From Alkaliphilus metalliredigens QYMF (GTDB lineage: Bacteria; Bacillota; Clostridia; Peptostreptococcales; Natronincolaceae), in assembly GCF_000016985.1 (NCBI RefSeq), contig NC_009633.1, positions 1,426,001 to 1,490,000 of the forward strand: a stretch of DNA of 64,000 bases. Reading direction: 5' to 3'. The notes under the pieces were generated by a model. That model was not told the DNA's origin. It saw only the letters and a list, made by a program, of their open reading frames with translations, and did no database searches. The position numbers were made by a program, and so were the translations under genes. Shown one piece after another: positions 1 to 8,335 of the stretch. Position 1 is the first letter of the stretch. Every line of letters starts with the position of its first letter.

Positions 1-1
1 G

Positions 2-220
2 ATTTTTGTAAGAGCAGGTTTGGGTTTTGCAATTACAGTATCAGTGACCTTGGTAGTGACCATCATGATGGCAAAAATGGTAGGGGGAACTTTGCCAATA
101 TTAGCAAAGAAACTGAAGTTAGATCCTGCTATTATGGCAGGTCCTATGATTACCACCATTGTGGATGCTTTAGCTTTAATTGTATACTTTAATATTGCAA
201 GTACGCTCTTAGGACTTTAA
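2..220 (+). CDS. mgtE: Magnesium transporter MgtE, C-terminal fragment (5' end outside window)
   Basis: Only about the last 72 residues are present and the frame is open to the window edge. The segment GGTLPILAKKLKLDPA, followed by PMITTIVDALALIVYF, matches the last two transmembrane helices of the MgtE channel family, where the conserved Pro and Asp line the Mg2+ pore. The family forms a dimeric inner-membrane Mg2+ channel gated by cytosolic N and CBS domains, which would lie upstream. A strong terminator follows directly. The family assignment is good, but gating domains cannot be checked here. Confidence 0.8.
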   Translation: MFVRAGLGFAITVSVTLVVTIMMAKMVGGTLPILAKKLKLDPAIMAGPMITTIVDALALIVYFNIASTLLGL

Positions 221-234
221 TACATCAAAATATA

Positions 235-274
235 AAGAAGGATAATCGTTAAAACACGATTATCCTTCTTTTTT
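235..274 (+). terminator. Rho-independent terminator after mgtE
   Basis: A perfect 15-bp stem (235-249 with 256-270) with a 6-nt loop is followed by a T run. It ends the mgtE transcript 15 bp after the stop codon. Confidence 0.9.
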
Positions 275-341
275 GTGGATAAAACCCCAGGATTCAGATA
301 AAAATATAGGTAGCGGTAATCATGATGAAGGAGGGAATTCA

Positions 342-1025
342 ATGAAAAAGTCAGTATGGATTTTGCTGACAATTGTCATTAGCGTTTTAGCAGCCAATGT
401 AATTTACTATGATTCTATTTATGCACAAAATCTTTCATGGGGATCTAGTGGGGGAGAGGTAACTGATTTACAAGAACGGTTAACCAGATGGGATTATTAT
501 GACGGACCCATCAGTGGCACTTATGGACCCCAAACCCACGAAGCTGTTAGGTTATTTCAAAGAATAAATGGATTGACCGTGGATGGGATTGTAGGCCCCC
601 AGACCAGAGGCGCATTAGGTATGGGAACCACAGCTACCCCTCCCACCCAATCAGTCAGTAGGGGTGTCTCTAGGAGCGATGATGTGGAATTACTAGCCAG
701 GACCATACACTCTGAATCAAAGGGAGAACCCTATGAGGGACAGGTAGCGGTAGGTGCAGTAATACTCAATCGAGTAAGCGATGCGGCATTTCCAAATACT
801 ATGGCTGGGGTAGTCTATCAACCCTGTGCCTTTGAACCAGTTAAACGAGGGACAATTAACGAAGCACCAAATGATTCCGCCTATCGAGCGGCCCGAGATG
901 CACTGAATGGATGGGATCCAACAGGAGGCGCACTTTACTTTTGGAATCCAGTCACAGCTACTAGTCGATGGATTTGGACTCGGACCATTACGCTCACAAT
1001 TGGTAGACATGTATTTGGAAACTAA
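342..1025 (+). CDS. sleB: Spore cortex-lytic enzyme SleB
   Basis: A 227-residue protein. The ATG at 342 is chosen because GAAGGAGGG lies just upstream and an N-terminal signal peptide (MKKSVWILLTIVISVLAANV) begins there; a longer frame opens at 273 without such a site. Residues about 28-95 form a peptidoglycan-binding domain (GSSGGEVTDLQERL, then DGIVGPQTRGAL). Residues about 115-227 form the SleB cell-wall hydrolase domain with the likely catalytic Glu in TIHSESKGEPYEGQ. The family is a lytic transglycosylase acting on muramic-lactam cortex peptidoglycan at germination. The mature protein is somewhat shorter than Bacillus SleB. ypeB follows 17 bp downstream, the usual operon partner needed for SleB stability and localisation. 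Confidence 0.92.
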   Translation: MKKSVWILLTIVISVLAANVIYYDSIYAQNLSWGSSGGEVTDLQERLTRWDYYDGPISGTYGPQTHEAVRLFQRINGLTVDGIVGPQTRGALGMGTTATPPTQSVSRGVSRSDDVELLARTIHSESKGEPYEGQVAVGAVILNRVSDAAFPNTMAGVVYQPCAFEPVKRGTINEAPNDSAYRAARDALNGWDPTGGALYFWNPVTATSRWIWTRTITLTIGRHVFGN

Positions 1026-1042
1026 AATTAAGGAGGGATCAA

Positions 1043-2392
1043 ATGAGAAAATACATTATACCTGGAGTATTATCCATTGCATTGGTGGCAACAGCAGTCT
1101 GGGGGTATTATCAATATGGTGAAAGAAATGACTATCATACATATTTAGATATACAATTTCAGAGACAATTTTATGACATGATTGGCCATGTGGAAAATCT
1201 TCAGGTGGATCTAGCAAAAGCCATGGTATCGGGCTCAAATCCAGAGACCATTAAACACTTAAATAGTACCGTCCAACAGGCTTATTTAGCCCAAGAAAAA
1301 ATGACACAGCTTCCTTTCTATCATGGCGCAATTAGGCGAACCGAAGAATTTCTCAGTCAGCTAGGAGATTATACCACAGCCATGGTAAACAAAAGTTTGG
1401 AGGGGCAACATCTAGAACCAGATGAGATGCAAACCCTAGAAGAGCTTCATCAATATGCCAACTACCTATCGCAACAATTGATTGAACTACAACAAACCGT
1501 TGCTGCCGGGGGGATTAAATTTGGTGATTTAAGAAGAGAAGGAAATCGAGATCTAGGCAGTGTAAGTGATCAAATGAAGGATTTTAATTTAATAGATATT
1601 GAAGAAAGAATAAACGAGTATCCAGAACTCATTTATGACGGACCCTTTTCAGAGCATCTAAAGCGGGTGGCGCCAAAATTAGAAGGGGAAACAATCAGTG
1701 CACAGCAAGCCATTGATATTGCCAATGAAAATTTTGCAGATCAAAATTTTGATGAGGTTGTGTTCTTTCAAGAAATAAATAACACATCAATTAAAGGATA
1801 TTACCTAAGAGCAACAAAAAATGGTGCTGATGAAGGACAAGAAGTATCCATGGCCATTAGTCAGGTAGGTGGACATGTTGTGTGGTATTTAGACCCTAGG
1901 GAGACTGGAGAAAGTCAGCTAGACAGACCAGAAGCCATCGAAATCGCAGAGGAATTCTTAGAAAAGCTAGGCTATGAAAATATGGTATCAACCTATTTGA
2001 TGGCATACGAAGGACAGACGATTATCAATTTTGCCTATGAGCAGGATGATGTGATTGTTTATACAGACCTAATTAAAGTAAAGGTAGCCCTTGATAATGG
2101 AGAAATTATTGGATTCGAAACGGAGGGGTACCTAATCAATCATCATGAAAGGGACATCCCAGAGCCTAAGTTGACTGAGGAAGAAGCCCAGGAAAAATTA
2201 TCTAGTGCTGTAGAAGTGGATAATGTAAGACTTGCGTTGATCCCAGTGGCAGGAAATCATGAGATTTTAACCTATGAGTTTAAGGTGCAGTTTGGTGAAG
2301 ACAGATACCTCATCTACATTGATGCAGAAAGCGGTGAACAAAGACAAATTCTACTGATGATTGAAGAAGAAGACGGAACATTAGTGATATAG
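1043..2392 (+). CDS. ypeB: Spore germination protein YpeB
   Basis: A 449-residue protein starting at an ATG behind AAGGAGGG. It has one N-terminal membrane anchor (residues about 4-23, IIPGVLSIALVATAVWGYYQYG), a helical N-terminal domain, and C-terminal PepSY-type repeats (around GETISAQQAIDIAN, RPEAIEIAEEFL and LTEEEAQEKL). YpeB is the partner of SleB in the spore inner membrane and is processed during germination. Length and domain order match the family. It is co-transcribed with sleB and ends at a terminator at 2475. Confidence 0.93.
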   Translation: MRKYIIPGVLSIALVATAVWGYYQYGERNDYHTYLDIQFQRQFYDMIGHVENLQVDLAKAMVSGSNPETIKHLNSTVQQAYLAQEKMTQLPFYHGAIRRTEEFLSQLGDYTTAMVNKSLEGQHLEPDEMQTLEELHQYANYLSQQLIELQQTVAAGGIKFGDLRREGNRDLGSVSDQMKDFNLIDIEERINEYPELIYDGPFSEHLKRVAPKLEGETISAQQAIDIANENFADQNFDEVVFFQEINNTSIKGYYLRATKNGADEGQEVSMAISQVGGHVVWYLDPRETGESQLDRPEAIEIAEEFLEKLGYENMVSTYLMAYEGQTIINFAYEQDDVIVYTDLIKVKVALDNGEIIGFETEGYLINHHERDIPEPKLTEEEAQEKLSSAVEVDNVRLALIPVAGNHEILTYEFKVQFGEDRYLIYIDAESGEQRQILLMIEEEDGTLVI

Positions 2393-2474
2393 GAAAATCA
2401 TATTTGATTCCCTTAAAGAAAATGAATCTAGGCACTATATTTTGGGACTATTGCAAAAGTAAATTGATTTATGA

Positions 2475-2505
2475 AAAAGAAACTCCACAAAAAGGAGTTT
2501 CTTTT
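2475..2505 (+). terminator. Terminator after sleB-ypeB
   Basis: A 12-bp perfect stem (2475-2486 with 2494-2505) ends in a CTTTT run, 83 bp after the ypeB stop. Beyond it, up to 2624, I see nothing recognisable. Confidence 0.8.
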
Positions 2506-2624
2506 ACGTAGAATGGTAGAATCATAGATAAGAAAATGTGCTTACTGGGAATTAGGTGATACATTAGAGTTAGTGATGAAGGATGAAAGTAAGGTATTTG
2601 TAATCTTTAGACATTGAGGGAAAG

Positions 2625-3674
2625 TCAGTGGGTGGAGAGATAATAAGCATATTCCATAGGTCTGCTGTAGATTAGTTGTTTATGCTTAAAGTTCTTAATG
2701 TCTTTGTATATGCTCTTTTGAGGGCTACCGTTAAGTTCAATAATCCATAACTTCATTTCTTCGTCTAATACGAAGTCCACACTTATTTCTCCAAGCAATC
2801 CCATATGGGTTTCTAGTACTTGTGCGGCATTTATACTGATACGGTTAATTGATTGGAGAATATTTTCTTTCATTTTTTTCAAGGGAAATATCTGATCGAG
2901 AATTTTTTCAGCATCATAAATTGATTCATATACGCTAGTGTTAAAATAATGTTTATTAGCCACTCTACAGATCGTGGTGGAAGGCGTCCATTTCCCTCGA
3001 ATGTCTTTTTGGACAAGGACCCGAATATCATAATACTGGTGATTTATTTGATTTGACTGAATTCCCTTCTGTACTATAAAAATTTTTTCATTGAGGAGTT
3101 CGTCTAATCGTTTCTGTAAATCTTCATTTTTTCTGCAAATAAATCTAGGGGGTAAGCTGTGTAAAGAGATATAAGTGTCTCCATTTTCTTTTAGCTCTAC
3201 CCGATATACGCTTTTTCCTTTATTTCCATATGCGGGCTTTATGTATACTAATCTGTATTTCTTTAATAGTTTTGTTACATTCACCTCATTAAATAAAAAT
3301 GTGTCTGGTATATATCTTTTGAGGTTCGATTGTTTTAATAATGTATAGACTTCCCATTTGTTAAACCAATTTATTCGATTAAAACACTTGTCTTGGCCAA
3401 TTATATTATTAAGGCGTTGGATGGTTATTGCTTTTTTATTGTAATAATGATTATAAACGGCATGAGGAAAAGGAAACATACTTTCCTTCCATTTATTATC
3501 AACAAGACTAAGTCCAAGAATTTGTTGTTTATTCCAAAAAATAGATGATGATGTAAAAGCGTAAAGATTCAGGTTTAGATTGTGAAAACCTTGATAAAGT
3601 TTCAAAATTCTTTTTCTGTTCTTTGAAGTATGTACCCAAATACCTATTAATGGACCTTCATACAACTTTATCAC
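2625..3674 (-). CDS. YheC/YheD-family endospore coat-associated ATP-grasp protein
   Basis: A 349-residue protein. Features are an N-terminal GIWVHTSKN stretch, a central VYIKPAYGNKGKSVYRV segment that matches the ATP-grasp lysine/glycine loop, and a C-terminal VDFVLDEEMKLWIIELNGSPQKS segment holding the metal-binding Asp/Glu/Asn. This is the arrangement of Bacillus YheC and YheD, spore-coat-associated proteins of unknown substrate. Its position next to other spore genes agrees. The enzymatic substrate cannot be predicted; ATP-grasp ligase chemistry is inferred from the fold. Confidence 0.8.
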   Translation of the reverse strand: MIKLYEGPLIGIWVHTSKNRKRILKLYQGFHNLNLNLYAFTSSSIFWNKQQILGLSLVDNKWKESMFPFPHAVYNHYYNKKAITIQRLNNIIGQDKCFNRINWFNKWEVYTLLKQSNLKRYIPDTFLFNEVNVTKLLKKYRLVYIKPAYGNKGKSVYRVELKENGDTYISLHSLPPRFICRKNEDLQKRLDELLNEKIFIVQKGIQSNQINHQYYDIRVLVQKDIRGKWTPSTTICRVANKHYFNTSVYESIYDAEKILDQIFPLKKMKENILQSINRISINAAQVLETHMGLLGEISVDFVLDEEMKLWIIELNGSPQKSIYKDIKNFKHKQLIYSRPMEYAYYLSTH

Positions 3675-3722
3675 TTCCTATCATTTTAATCTCTTTCTTT
3701 ATCTTATGCTACAGTAGAGATA

Positions 3723-3839
3723 TTGGTATATGAAGATAACAATGCTGCAGAAAAATATAGGGTGAAATTTGCATTCTTTTATATTGGATTTGCTTTATTT
3801 TTCATCACAGCTGGTGCAATTTTGAATAGAATGAAGTGA
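3723..3839 (+). CDS. Possible 38-residue single-pass membrane peptide
   Basis: A short frame with a TTG start reads LVYEDNNAAEKYRVKF, then one hydrophobic helix (FAFFYIGFALFFITAGAIL) ending in NRMK. It stops 24 bp before the collagen-like gene. No good ribosome binding site is visible, so it may be the tail of a decayed gene rather than a working small protein. Confidence 0.25.
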   Translation: MVYEDNNAAEKYRVKFAFFYIGFALFFITAGAILNRMK

Positions 3840-3863
3840 CCTTAATAGAAAGGATGTGAAAGT

Positions 3864-4496
3864 ATGGGAAGATGTATTTGTCCTCCAGGGCCTCCGGGGC
3901 CAGAAGGACCAGAAGGACCAGAAGGACCACAAGGACCACAAGGACTTCAGGGACCAGAAGGACCAGAAGGACCAGAAGGGCCAGAAGGGCCAGAAGGACC
4001 GCAAGGACCAGAAGGACCGCAAGGACCAGAAGGACCAGAAGGGCCAGAAGGACCAGCTGGACCAGCTGGAGGAATATTAAACTTTGCAGATTTTTATGCG
4101 TTGATGCCCCCTGATAATGCAGCAACAGTTGCACCTGGTACAGATGTAGAGTTTCCCCAAGATGGGCCTACTAGTGGGACTTCCATTACTCGTACTGGTC
4201 CCAGCACATTTGAATTGGCTGAGATTGGCACTTATCAAGTCTTGTTCCAAGTGAGTGTGGATGAAGCGGGCCAACTTATTCTAACTCTTGATGGTGCTGA
4301 CCTAGCATATACAGTGGTTGGGCGGGCAACGGGTACAACTCAGATAGTAGGAATTGCTCTTGTAGAGACGACAGTCATAGATTCGATACTCACTGTACGA
4401 AATCCCGCAGGTAATGCAACGGCACTAACGATTACTCCTTTAGCAGGAGGAACAAGGCCAGTTTCGGCACACCTTGTTATTACGCAAATCGCATAG
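3864..4496 (+). CDS. Collagen-like exosporium (BclA-type) glycoprotein
   Basis: A 210-residue protein beginning MGRCICPP and then 20 uninterrupted Gly-X-Y triplets (residues 9-68), nearly all GPE or GPQ. A C-terminal domain of about 140 residues ([17 protein letters not shown]..., ending [10 protein letters not shown]) resembles the beta-sandwich trimerisation domain of BclA-like proteins. The family forms trimeric hair-like filaments on the exosporium. There is no signal peptide, as expected for proteins made in the mother cell. AGAAAGGATG lies upstream of the start. The triplet number is low and the triplets are acidic, unlike the GPT triplets of Bacillus anthracis BclA. Confidence 0.8.
   Translation: MGRCICPPGPPGPEGPEGPEGPQGPQGLQGPEGPEGPEGPEGPEGPQGPEGPQGPEGPEGPEGPAGPAGGILNFADFYALMPPDNAATVAPGTDVEFPQDGPTSGTSITRTGPSTFELAEIGTYQVLFQVSVDEAGQLILTLDGADLAYTVVGRATGTTQIVGIALVETTVIDSILTVRNPAGNATALTITPLAGGTRPVSAHLVITQIA
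3888..4067 (+). repeat. 9-bp tandem repeats encoding GPE/GPQ triplets
   Basis: Twenty consecutive 9-bp units, mostly GGACCAGAA with GGACCGCAA variants, inside the collagen-like gene. Such tracts change copy number by slippage, so strain-to-strain length differences are expected. Confidence 0.9.
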
Positions 4497-4692
4497 CGTG
4501 AAAATCTATAAAAAGTTATGTGTCAATGTTGGAAGTAGGTATTTCTATCAAATACCTACTTCTTTATTTTTTTGGAGAAAAAAGTATATCATAATTAGTT
4601 GATGAAGCTCATCAGATAAAATTTCAACTGTAAACTTTCATAATAAGTTGAATAAAATGGCAGTAAGGATATACTTAAAGGGAGATGAGAAA

Positions 4693-5061
4693 ATGAGTTT
4701 GATGGAAAAATTTATGAACTCTGCTTCAAAGTCAGCAAAGACCATGGGACAGAAATCTTCAGAGATGGTAGAAGTTGGAAAACTCAATATGAGTATTAAT
4801 AAAAAAGAAGATTTAATTCAAGAGAGATATGAGGAGATCGGAAAGTATGTCTATGCAAGGCTAAAGCGATATGAATTTGTTAGCAAAGAAGAGATTGGAC
4901 ATTTAATTACGGAATTGAATACATTAAATCGAGATATAGAGGAATTGGAAAAGCATGTGTTGAATATCAAAAAAATAAAATATTGTACAGATTGCAAACT
5001 TGAACTAGAGGAAGAGGCTGCCTACTGTCCCCTTTGTGGTAAATTAATTCGTAATGGATAA
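4693..5061 (+). CDS. Zinc-ribbon, coiled-coil protein of unknown function
   Basis: A 122-residue protein from the ATG at 4693, behind AAAGGGAGATGAG; an in-frame ATG at 4648 lacks a site. The N-terminal half is predicted helical and amphipathic (MEKFMNSASKSAKTMGQKS), followed by a probable coiled coil (LITELNTLNRDIEELEKHV). The C-terminus carries a zinc ribbon, YCTDCKLELEEEAAYCPLCG, with two CxxC knuckles. Similar small proteins are common in Firmicutes without a known role. An IS4 element has inserted so that the stop codon lies within its target duplication; the coding sequence itself is intact. Confidence 0.65.
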   Translation: MSLMEKFMNSASKSAKTMGQKSSEMVEVGKLNMSINKKEDLIQERYEEIGKYVYARLKRYEFVSKEEIGHLITELNTLNRDIEELEKHVLNIKKIKYCTDCKLELEEEAAYCPLCGKLIRNG

Positions 5062-5062
5062 T
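5053..5062. repeat. Target site duplication, left copy
   Basis: The sequence AATGGATAAT directly precedes the IS left end and recurs at 6551-6560. It contains the TAA stop of the zinc-ribbon gene. Confidence 0.9.
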
Positions 5063-6550
5063 CATAGGCGTTAACCTAAGCAATATTTTGGAAATTAATT
5101 TCGAGAAAAAAGTATTCCTGTAGTATTTCAAACGTTGTTTTTCTCTGACGCTTATCATGCAAACTTTTTTTACTCATTTTCTTGAAAAGTCTTTCAAGAA
5201 AATGAATATTTGGTATTGTTAATTGAAGCTTTAGGGCTATCTCATTAGCATGAATTGCAAAAATACTTACAAATCGCAACATACTTAAACTTCTTGTGAA
5301 ATGTTGATTTGCTGGTATATATAGAACATTGTATAAAGAAAACATGGCAACTACTGCTATTAAGCGCCCATATATCAAACACTCTAGCTGGTATTTACCA
5401 CAAGAGCCTATTTTATCAATATTTAAATAGCTTTTTAATGATTTAAATACGAGTTCAATTTGCCATCTTGCTCTATATAAATCACAAGCAGCTTCAGGAG
5501 ATAACTTATCTTTTGTAACATTTGTAACAATAATATTCCATGCCAGCAATTCAGTTTCTTTCGCACTAAGTTGTTTGCCTTGGGCTTTAGCCTGTTGGTT
5601 AGCCTTGCGTCTACGTTGATTCACCACTTTTTCTGGCAGGCGAATGGCTACAAAACGACATTTAAGTTGTTTTTTATGGGCTATTCCCAGAAAAACTTCT
5701 GTATCAACCACAGTACCCTTTAGTAAATCAGTCAAATCCACCTTAGTTAGTTGTCCTGACTTTTCTACGTAAACAATAGAGTTTTTCTTGATTCTAGTGA
5801 GATAGTAACTACCTTTTGTTGATAGTTTTTCAAAAAATGCTTTGCTAAAATATCCTAGGTCTGTTATTAGCAATTCACCTGGATTAACCATGGCAAGTAA
5901 CTTATCGTTATAGGTAGTATCAGCGCCAGGAGCCTTTGTTATTTCAAGGCTTGAAAATCTAGCAGGAATCAAACTATAAATGCCTTGGACTTTTAAAGAA
6001 GATTTAGCATTGCGTCCACCTAATCCGGGGTACAGAGCCACCAGCTTATCCGGCAAAGTAATTTTGGTACTATCACATATCTTTACATCCTTAAACTGCT
6101 CAAGAATAGCGGCAGTTTTTACAGGGATTACACTATTCATAGATTTTTGCATCATATGTTTAAATGTTTCCTGTAAAAATAAAGAAGATTTTTTCAGTCT
6201 TTTATACACTGCTTCTTTGGAGATTGTTAAGCCTGGTTGAAATGCTTGGCATTTAGATGCAATTTGGTTTAATGAGGGGTTTGCTATATTTAGCAACCCG
6301 AATGTGAAAACCTTAAGAATTGTATCAGGCAACATGCCCTTTTGACGCTTCAATAAACCTGTGCCTATGGCAATTTCCATAATTTTATTGTTATCAAACA
6401 ACCGAATAAATTGTATAATAAGTGATGAAGATATCTTCATGGGAATCTCTCCTTTGTGATGTGATGGTCACTTTGAGATTCCCATTTTTCATGCTTTTTT
6501 TCAAATGTAATTTTTACCTTGGAATAACATGGGTTAAGTTAACGCCTATG
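5063..6550 (-). mobile_element. IS4-family insertion sequence, complete, 1488 bp
   Basis: Bounded by 13-bp perfect terminal inverted repeats (CATAGGCGTTAAC at 5063-5075 and its complement at 6538-6550) and flanked by 10-bp direct repeats. Length, inverted repeats and a 10-bp duplication fit the IS4 family (IS231-like groups make 10-12 bp duplications). The single transposase gene appears intact, so the insertion may be recent. Confidence 0.92.
5076..6440 (-). CDS. IS4-family DDE transposase
   Basis: A 454-residue protein whose ATG follows AAAGGAGAG within the element. The DDE triad can be placed: first Asp in KICDSTKITLP, second in GELLITDLGYFSKAFF, and Glu in YRARWQIELVFKSLK, which is the Y-x2-R-x3-E-x6-K signature of IS4 transposases. 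It is encoded 13 bp inside the left terminal repeat. No frameshift or stop interrupts it, so it is probably active. Confidence 0.93.
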   Translation of the reverse strand: MKISSSLIIQFIRLFDNNKIMEIAIGTGLLKRQKGMLPDTILKVFTFGLLNIANPSLNQIASKCQAFQPGLTISKEAVYKRLKKSSLFLQETFKHMMQKSMNSVIPVKTAAILEQFKDVKICDSTKITLPDKLVALYPGLGGRNAKSSLKVQGIYSLIPARFSSLEITKAPGADTTYNDKLLAMVNPGELLITDLGYFSKAFFEKLSTKGSYYLTRIKKNSIVYVEKSGQLTKVDLTDLLKGTVVDTEVFLGIAHKKQLKCRFVAIRLPEKVVNQRRRKANQQAKAQGKQLSAKETELLAWNIIVTNVTKDKLSPEAACDLYRARWQIELVFKSLKSYLNIDKIGSCGKYQLECLIYGRLIAVVAMFSLYNVLYIPANQHFTRSLSMLRFVSIFAIHANEIALKLQLTIPNIHFLERLFKKMSKKSLHDKRQRKTTFEILQEYFFLEINFQNIA

Positions 6551-6560
6551 AATGGATAAT
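6551..6560. repeat. Target site duplication, right copy
   Basis: AATGGATAAT follows the right terminal inverted repeat directly and is identical to 5053-5062. Confidence 0.9.
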
Positions 6561-6642
6561 AAGATTGTGCTAATTATCACATACACAGGAATAAAAGTCA
6601 GTTAGAATAAACATAAAGAAGAAATTAAAGGAGAGGATATAG

Positions 6643-7455
6643 ATGGCAATTCGACAAATTTTAAAAATTGATGAGGAAAAATGCGATGGATGTGGTTTAT
6701 GCATACCTAACTGTGCTGAAGGAGCTATGCAAATCGTTGATGGGAAAGTGAAGCTCATCGATGATAAGTATTGTGATGGACTAGGGGCCTGCCTAGGACA
6801 TTGTCCACAGGATGCATTAGAGTTAATAGAGAGAGAAGCACCAGAATATGATGAGGAAGCTGTTATTGAGCTGTTGGCAAGTCAAGGAAAAACATTTACA
6901 CCACAGCATAATGAGACAACTGAAAAAGAAGCCCATGGCGGACCTCATGGACATACACATGAAGAAGAAAAAAAGGGTCATGATCATGGCGGTCACGGAT
7001 GCGGATGCCCAGGAAATCAAATGATGCAATTTGATCAGGAAGAAGAGAAGGCAGAGACTGTGGAAAGCAATGATGTAGAGATTCAAATTAAATCTCAACT
7101 CAAGCAATGGCCAGTTCAATTGAAGCTAGTTTCACCTAATGCCCCTTATTTCCATCAAGCGGATTTACTAGTCACAGCCGATTGTGTACCAGTGGCTTTT
7201 CCTAACTACCATTTAGATTTATTAAAGGGGAAAGCAGTGGCTGTGGGATGCCCTAAGCTAGATGATGTTAATTTTTATGTAGATAAATTAGCTCAAATGA
7301 TTGAACTTAACGACTTTAAATCAATTACAGTAGCCTATATGGAGGTTCCTTGTTGCCAAGGGATTGTATGGGCAGTAGAGGAAGCCATTAAAAAGTCAGG
7401 CAGAACTGTACCTTTAAATAAAGTAAAAATTGGTCTCCAAGGTAATAAACTATAA
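6643..7455 (+). CDS. 4Fe-4S ferredoxin protein with His-rich linker
   Basis: A 270-residue protein behind AAAGGAGAGG. Residues about 8-60 hold two clusters' worth of cysteines (CDGCGLCIPNC and CDGLGACLGHCP); the second motif is spaced differently from a standard CxxCxxC. Residues about 98-125 form a His/Gly-rich linker (GGPHGHTHEEEKKGHDHGG, then HGCGCPG). The C-terminal domain has further conserved-looking cysteines (VTADCVPVAFP, VGCPKLDD, VPCCQGI). Similar proteins occur in strict anaerobes as probable electron carriers or Fe-S proteins of unknown partner. The His tract suggests metal binding, which is inference. Confidence 0.75.
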   Translation: MAIRQILKIDEEKCDGCGLCIPNCAEGAMQIVDGKVKLIDDKYCDGLGACLGHCPQDALELIEREAPEYDEEAVIELLASQGKTFTPQHNETTEKEAHGGPHGHTHEEEKKGHDHGGHGCGCPGNQMMQFDQEEEKAETVESNDVEIQIKSQLKQWPVQLKLVSPNAPYFHQADLLVTADCVPVAFPNYHLDLLKGKAVAVGCPKLDDVNFYVDKLAQMIELNDFKSITVAYMEVPCCQGIVWAVEEAIKKSGRTVPLNKVKIGLQGNKL

Positions 7456-7479
7456 TTAAAGTGAATATTCTAAGTATGA

Positions 7480-7516
7480 AAAAACGCCAATGGTTGGTTG
7501 AACCATTGGCGTTTTT
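7480..7516. terminator. Bidirectional terminator between convergent genes
   Basis: A 16-bp perfect stem (7480-7495 with 7501-7516) has A and T tracts on its two sides, so it can serve both the ferredoxin gene and the minus-strand gene ending at 7525. Confidence 0.92.
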
Positions 7517-7524
7517 ATAACTTT

Positions 7525-8115
7525 TTATAGTTTTTTATAGTGGGGAAGGGTGGAAACGCGACTTATGTCTATTTTGATTCCCTTATGCAATAATATATCT
7601 TTTTCTACTCGCTCATATTTGCATTCTGTGAAAGAAATTTGACATTGAACACGATGCTTGCAGGTGTGGCATGCAATTTTATGCATTTGAATTTTTTGTT
7701 TTTCCGCAAGACTAAGTAAATAGATATGTTCTTTTTTATTTGTCACTGTTTCTTTAATGAAAGACTTGACAGCTTTGTAATAGTGAGACTTAACAAGCAT
7801 GATTGCCTTCCGGCGATCCTGAGGACGAACCAATTCAATTGAAACAAAGTTATTTTTTATATTACCTCGAATGGTGGGGGTATGAATCTCTACTGTGATA
7901 TCCTCATAGGGAATATCAAGATAGCTAACAGTGGGTATAATACGACCATGGATTTTTACTTGAAAAATATTATCCAGGTTATAACTTTCTTCATATTCAA
8001 CCTTGAAATATTGATTGAAGACATAACTTCGACTATATTTTGAATACAGATATAATACCCAAAAAATCATAGTAATTAATAAAATTCCCAATAAGATGAC
8101 CGAGCTCTGTTCCAT
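7525..8115 (-). CDS. Membrane-anchored protein with a four-Cys motif, unknown function
   Basis: A 196-residue protein behind ATAGGAGGTG. One N-terminal membrane helix (VILLGILLITMIFWVLYLY) is followed by a soluble domain. Near the C-terminus, CHTCKHRVQCQISFTEC could bind a metal. I do not recognise the family. It is convergent with the ferredoxin gene and shares its terminator; no partner gene is evident. Confidence 0.6.
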   Translation of the reverse strand: MEQSSVILLGILLITMIFWVLYLYSKYSRSYVFNQYFKVEYEESYNLDNIFQVKIHGRIIPTVSYLDIPYEDITVEIHTPTIRGNIKNNFVSIELVRPQDRRKAIMLVKSHYYKAVKSFIKETVTNKKEHIYLLSLAEKQKIQMHKIACHTCKHRVQCQISFTECKYERVEKDILLHKGIKIDISRVSTLPHYKKL

Positions 8116-8213
8116 TGCTGCACCTCCTATTTATATTGTACCACAGGTTTACATAAAACTATTAGTGGTTAAATTTGGTGGTGAAAAAATTGAGGGATTA
8201 TGGGATTTAGAAC

Positions 8214-8253
8214 TAAGTGATTAACACAAAATCATGATTTTGTGTTAGTCACT
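8214..8253. promoter_or_regulatory. 40-bp palindrome upstream of pgi
   Basis: Two 20-nt arms (8214-8233 and 8234-8253) match in all but one position, without a spacer. No T run follows on the plus strand, so it is not a clear terminator. It lies 83 bp before pgi and may be an operator or an RNA-stabilising hairpin. Confidence 0.5.
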
Positions 8254-8335
8254 TAAAGGAGATTCTTGCATTTTTTCGGAAATTATGGTAATTTTAAAAA
8301 ATACGAGCTATGTAGAGAGATGGAGGTAAAATCAT

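Noticed and set aside
888-1010. Opposite-strand frame over sleB
   Set aside because: Shadow of the SleB catalytic domain without a start signal.
3795-4134. Long opposite-strand and shifted frames over the collagen repeats
   Set aside because: They come from the 9-bp periodic repeat, which is open in several frames. The forward Gly-X-Y frame with a site is the gene.
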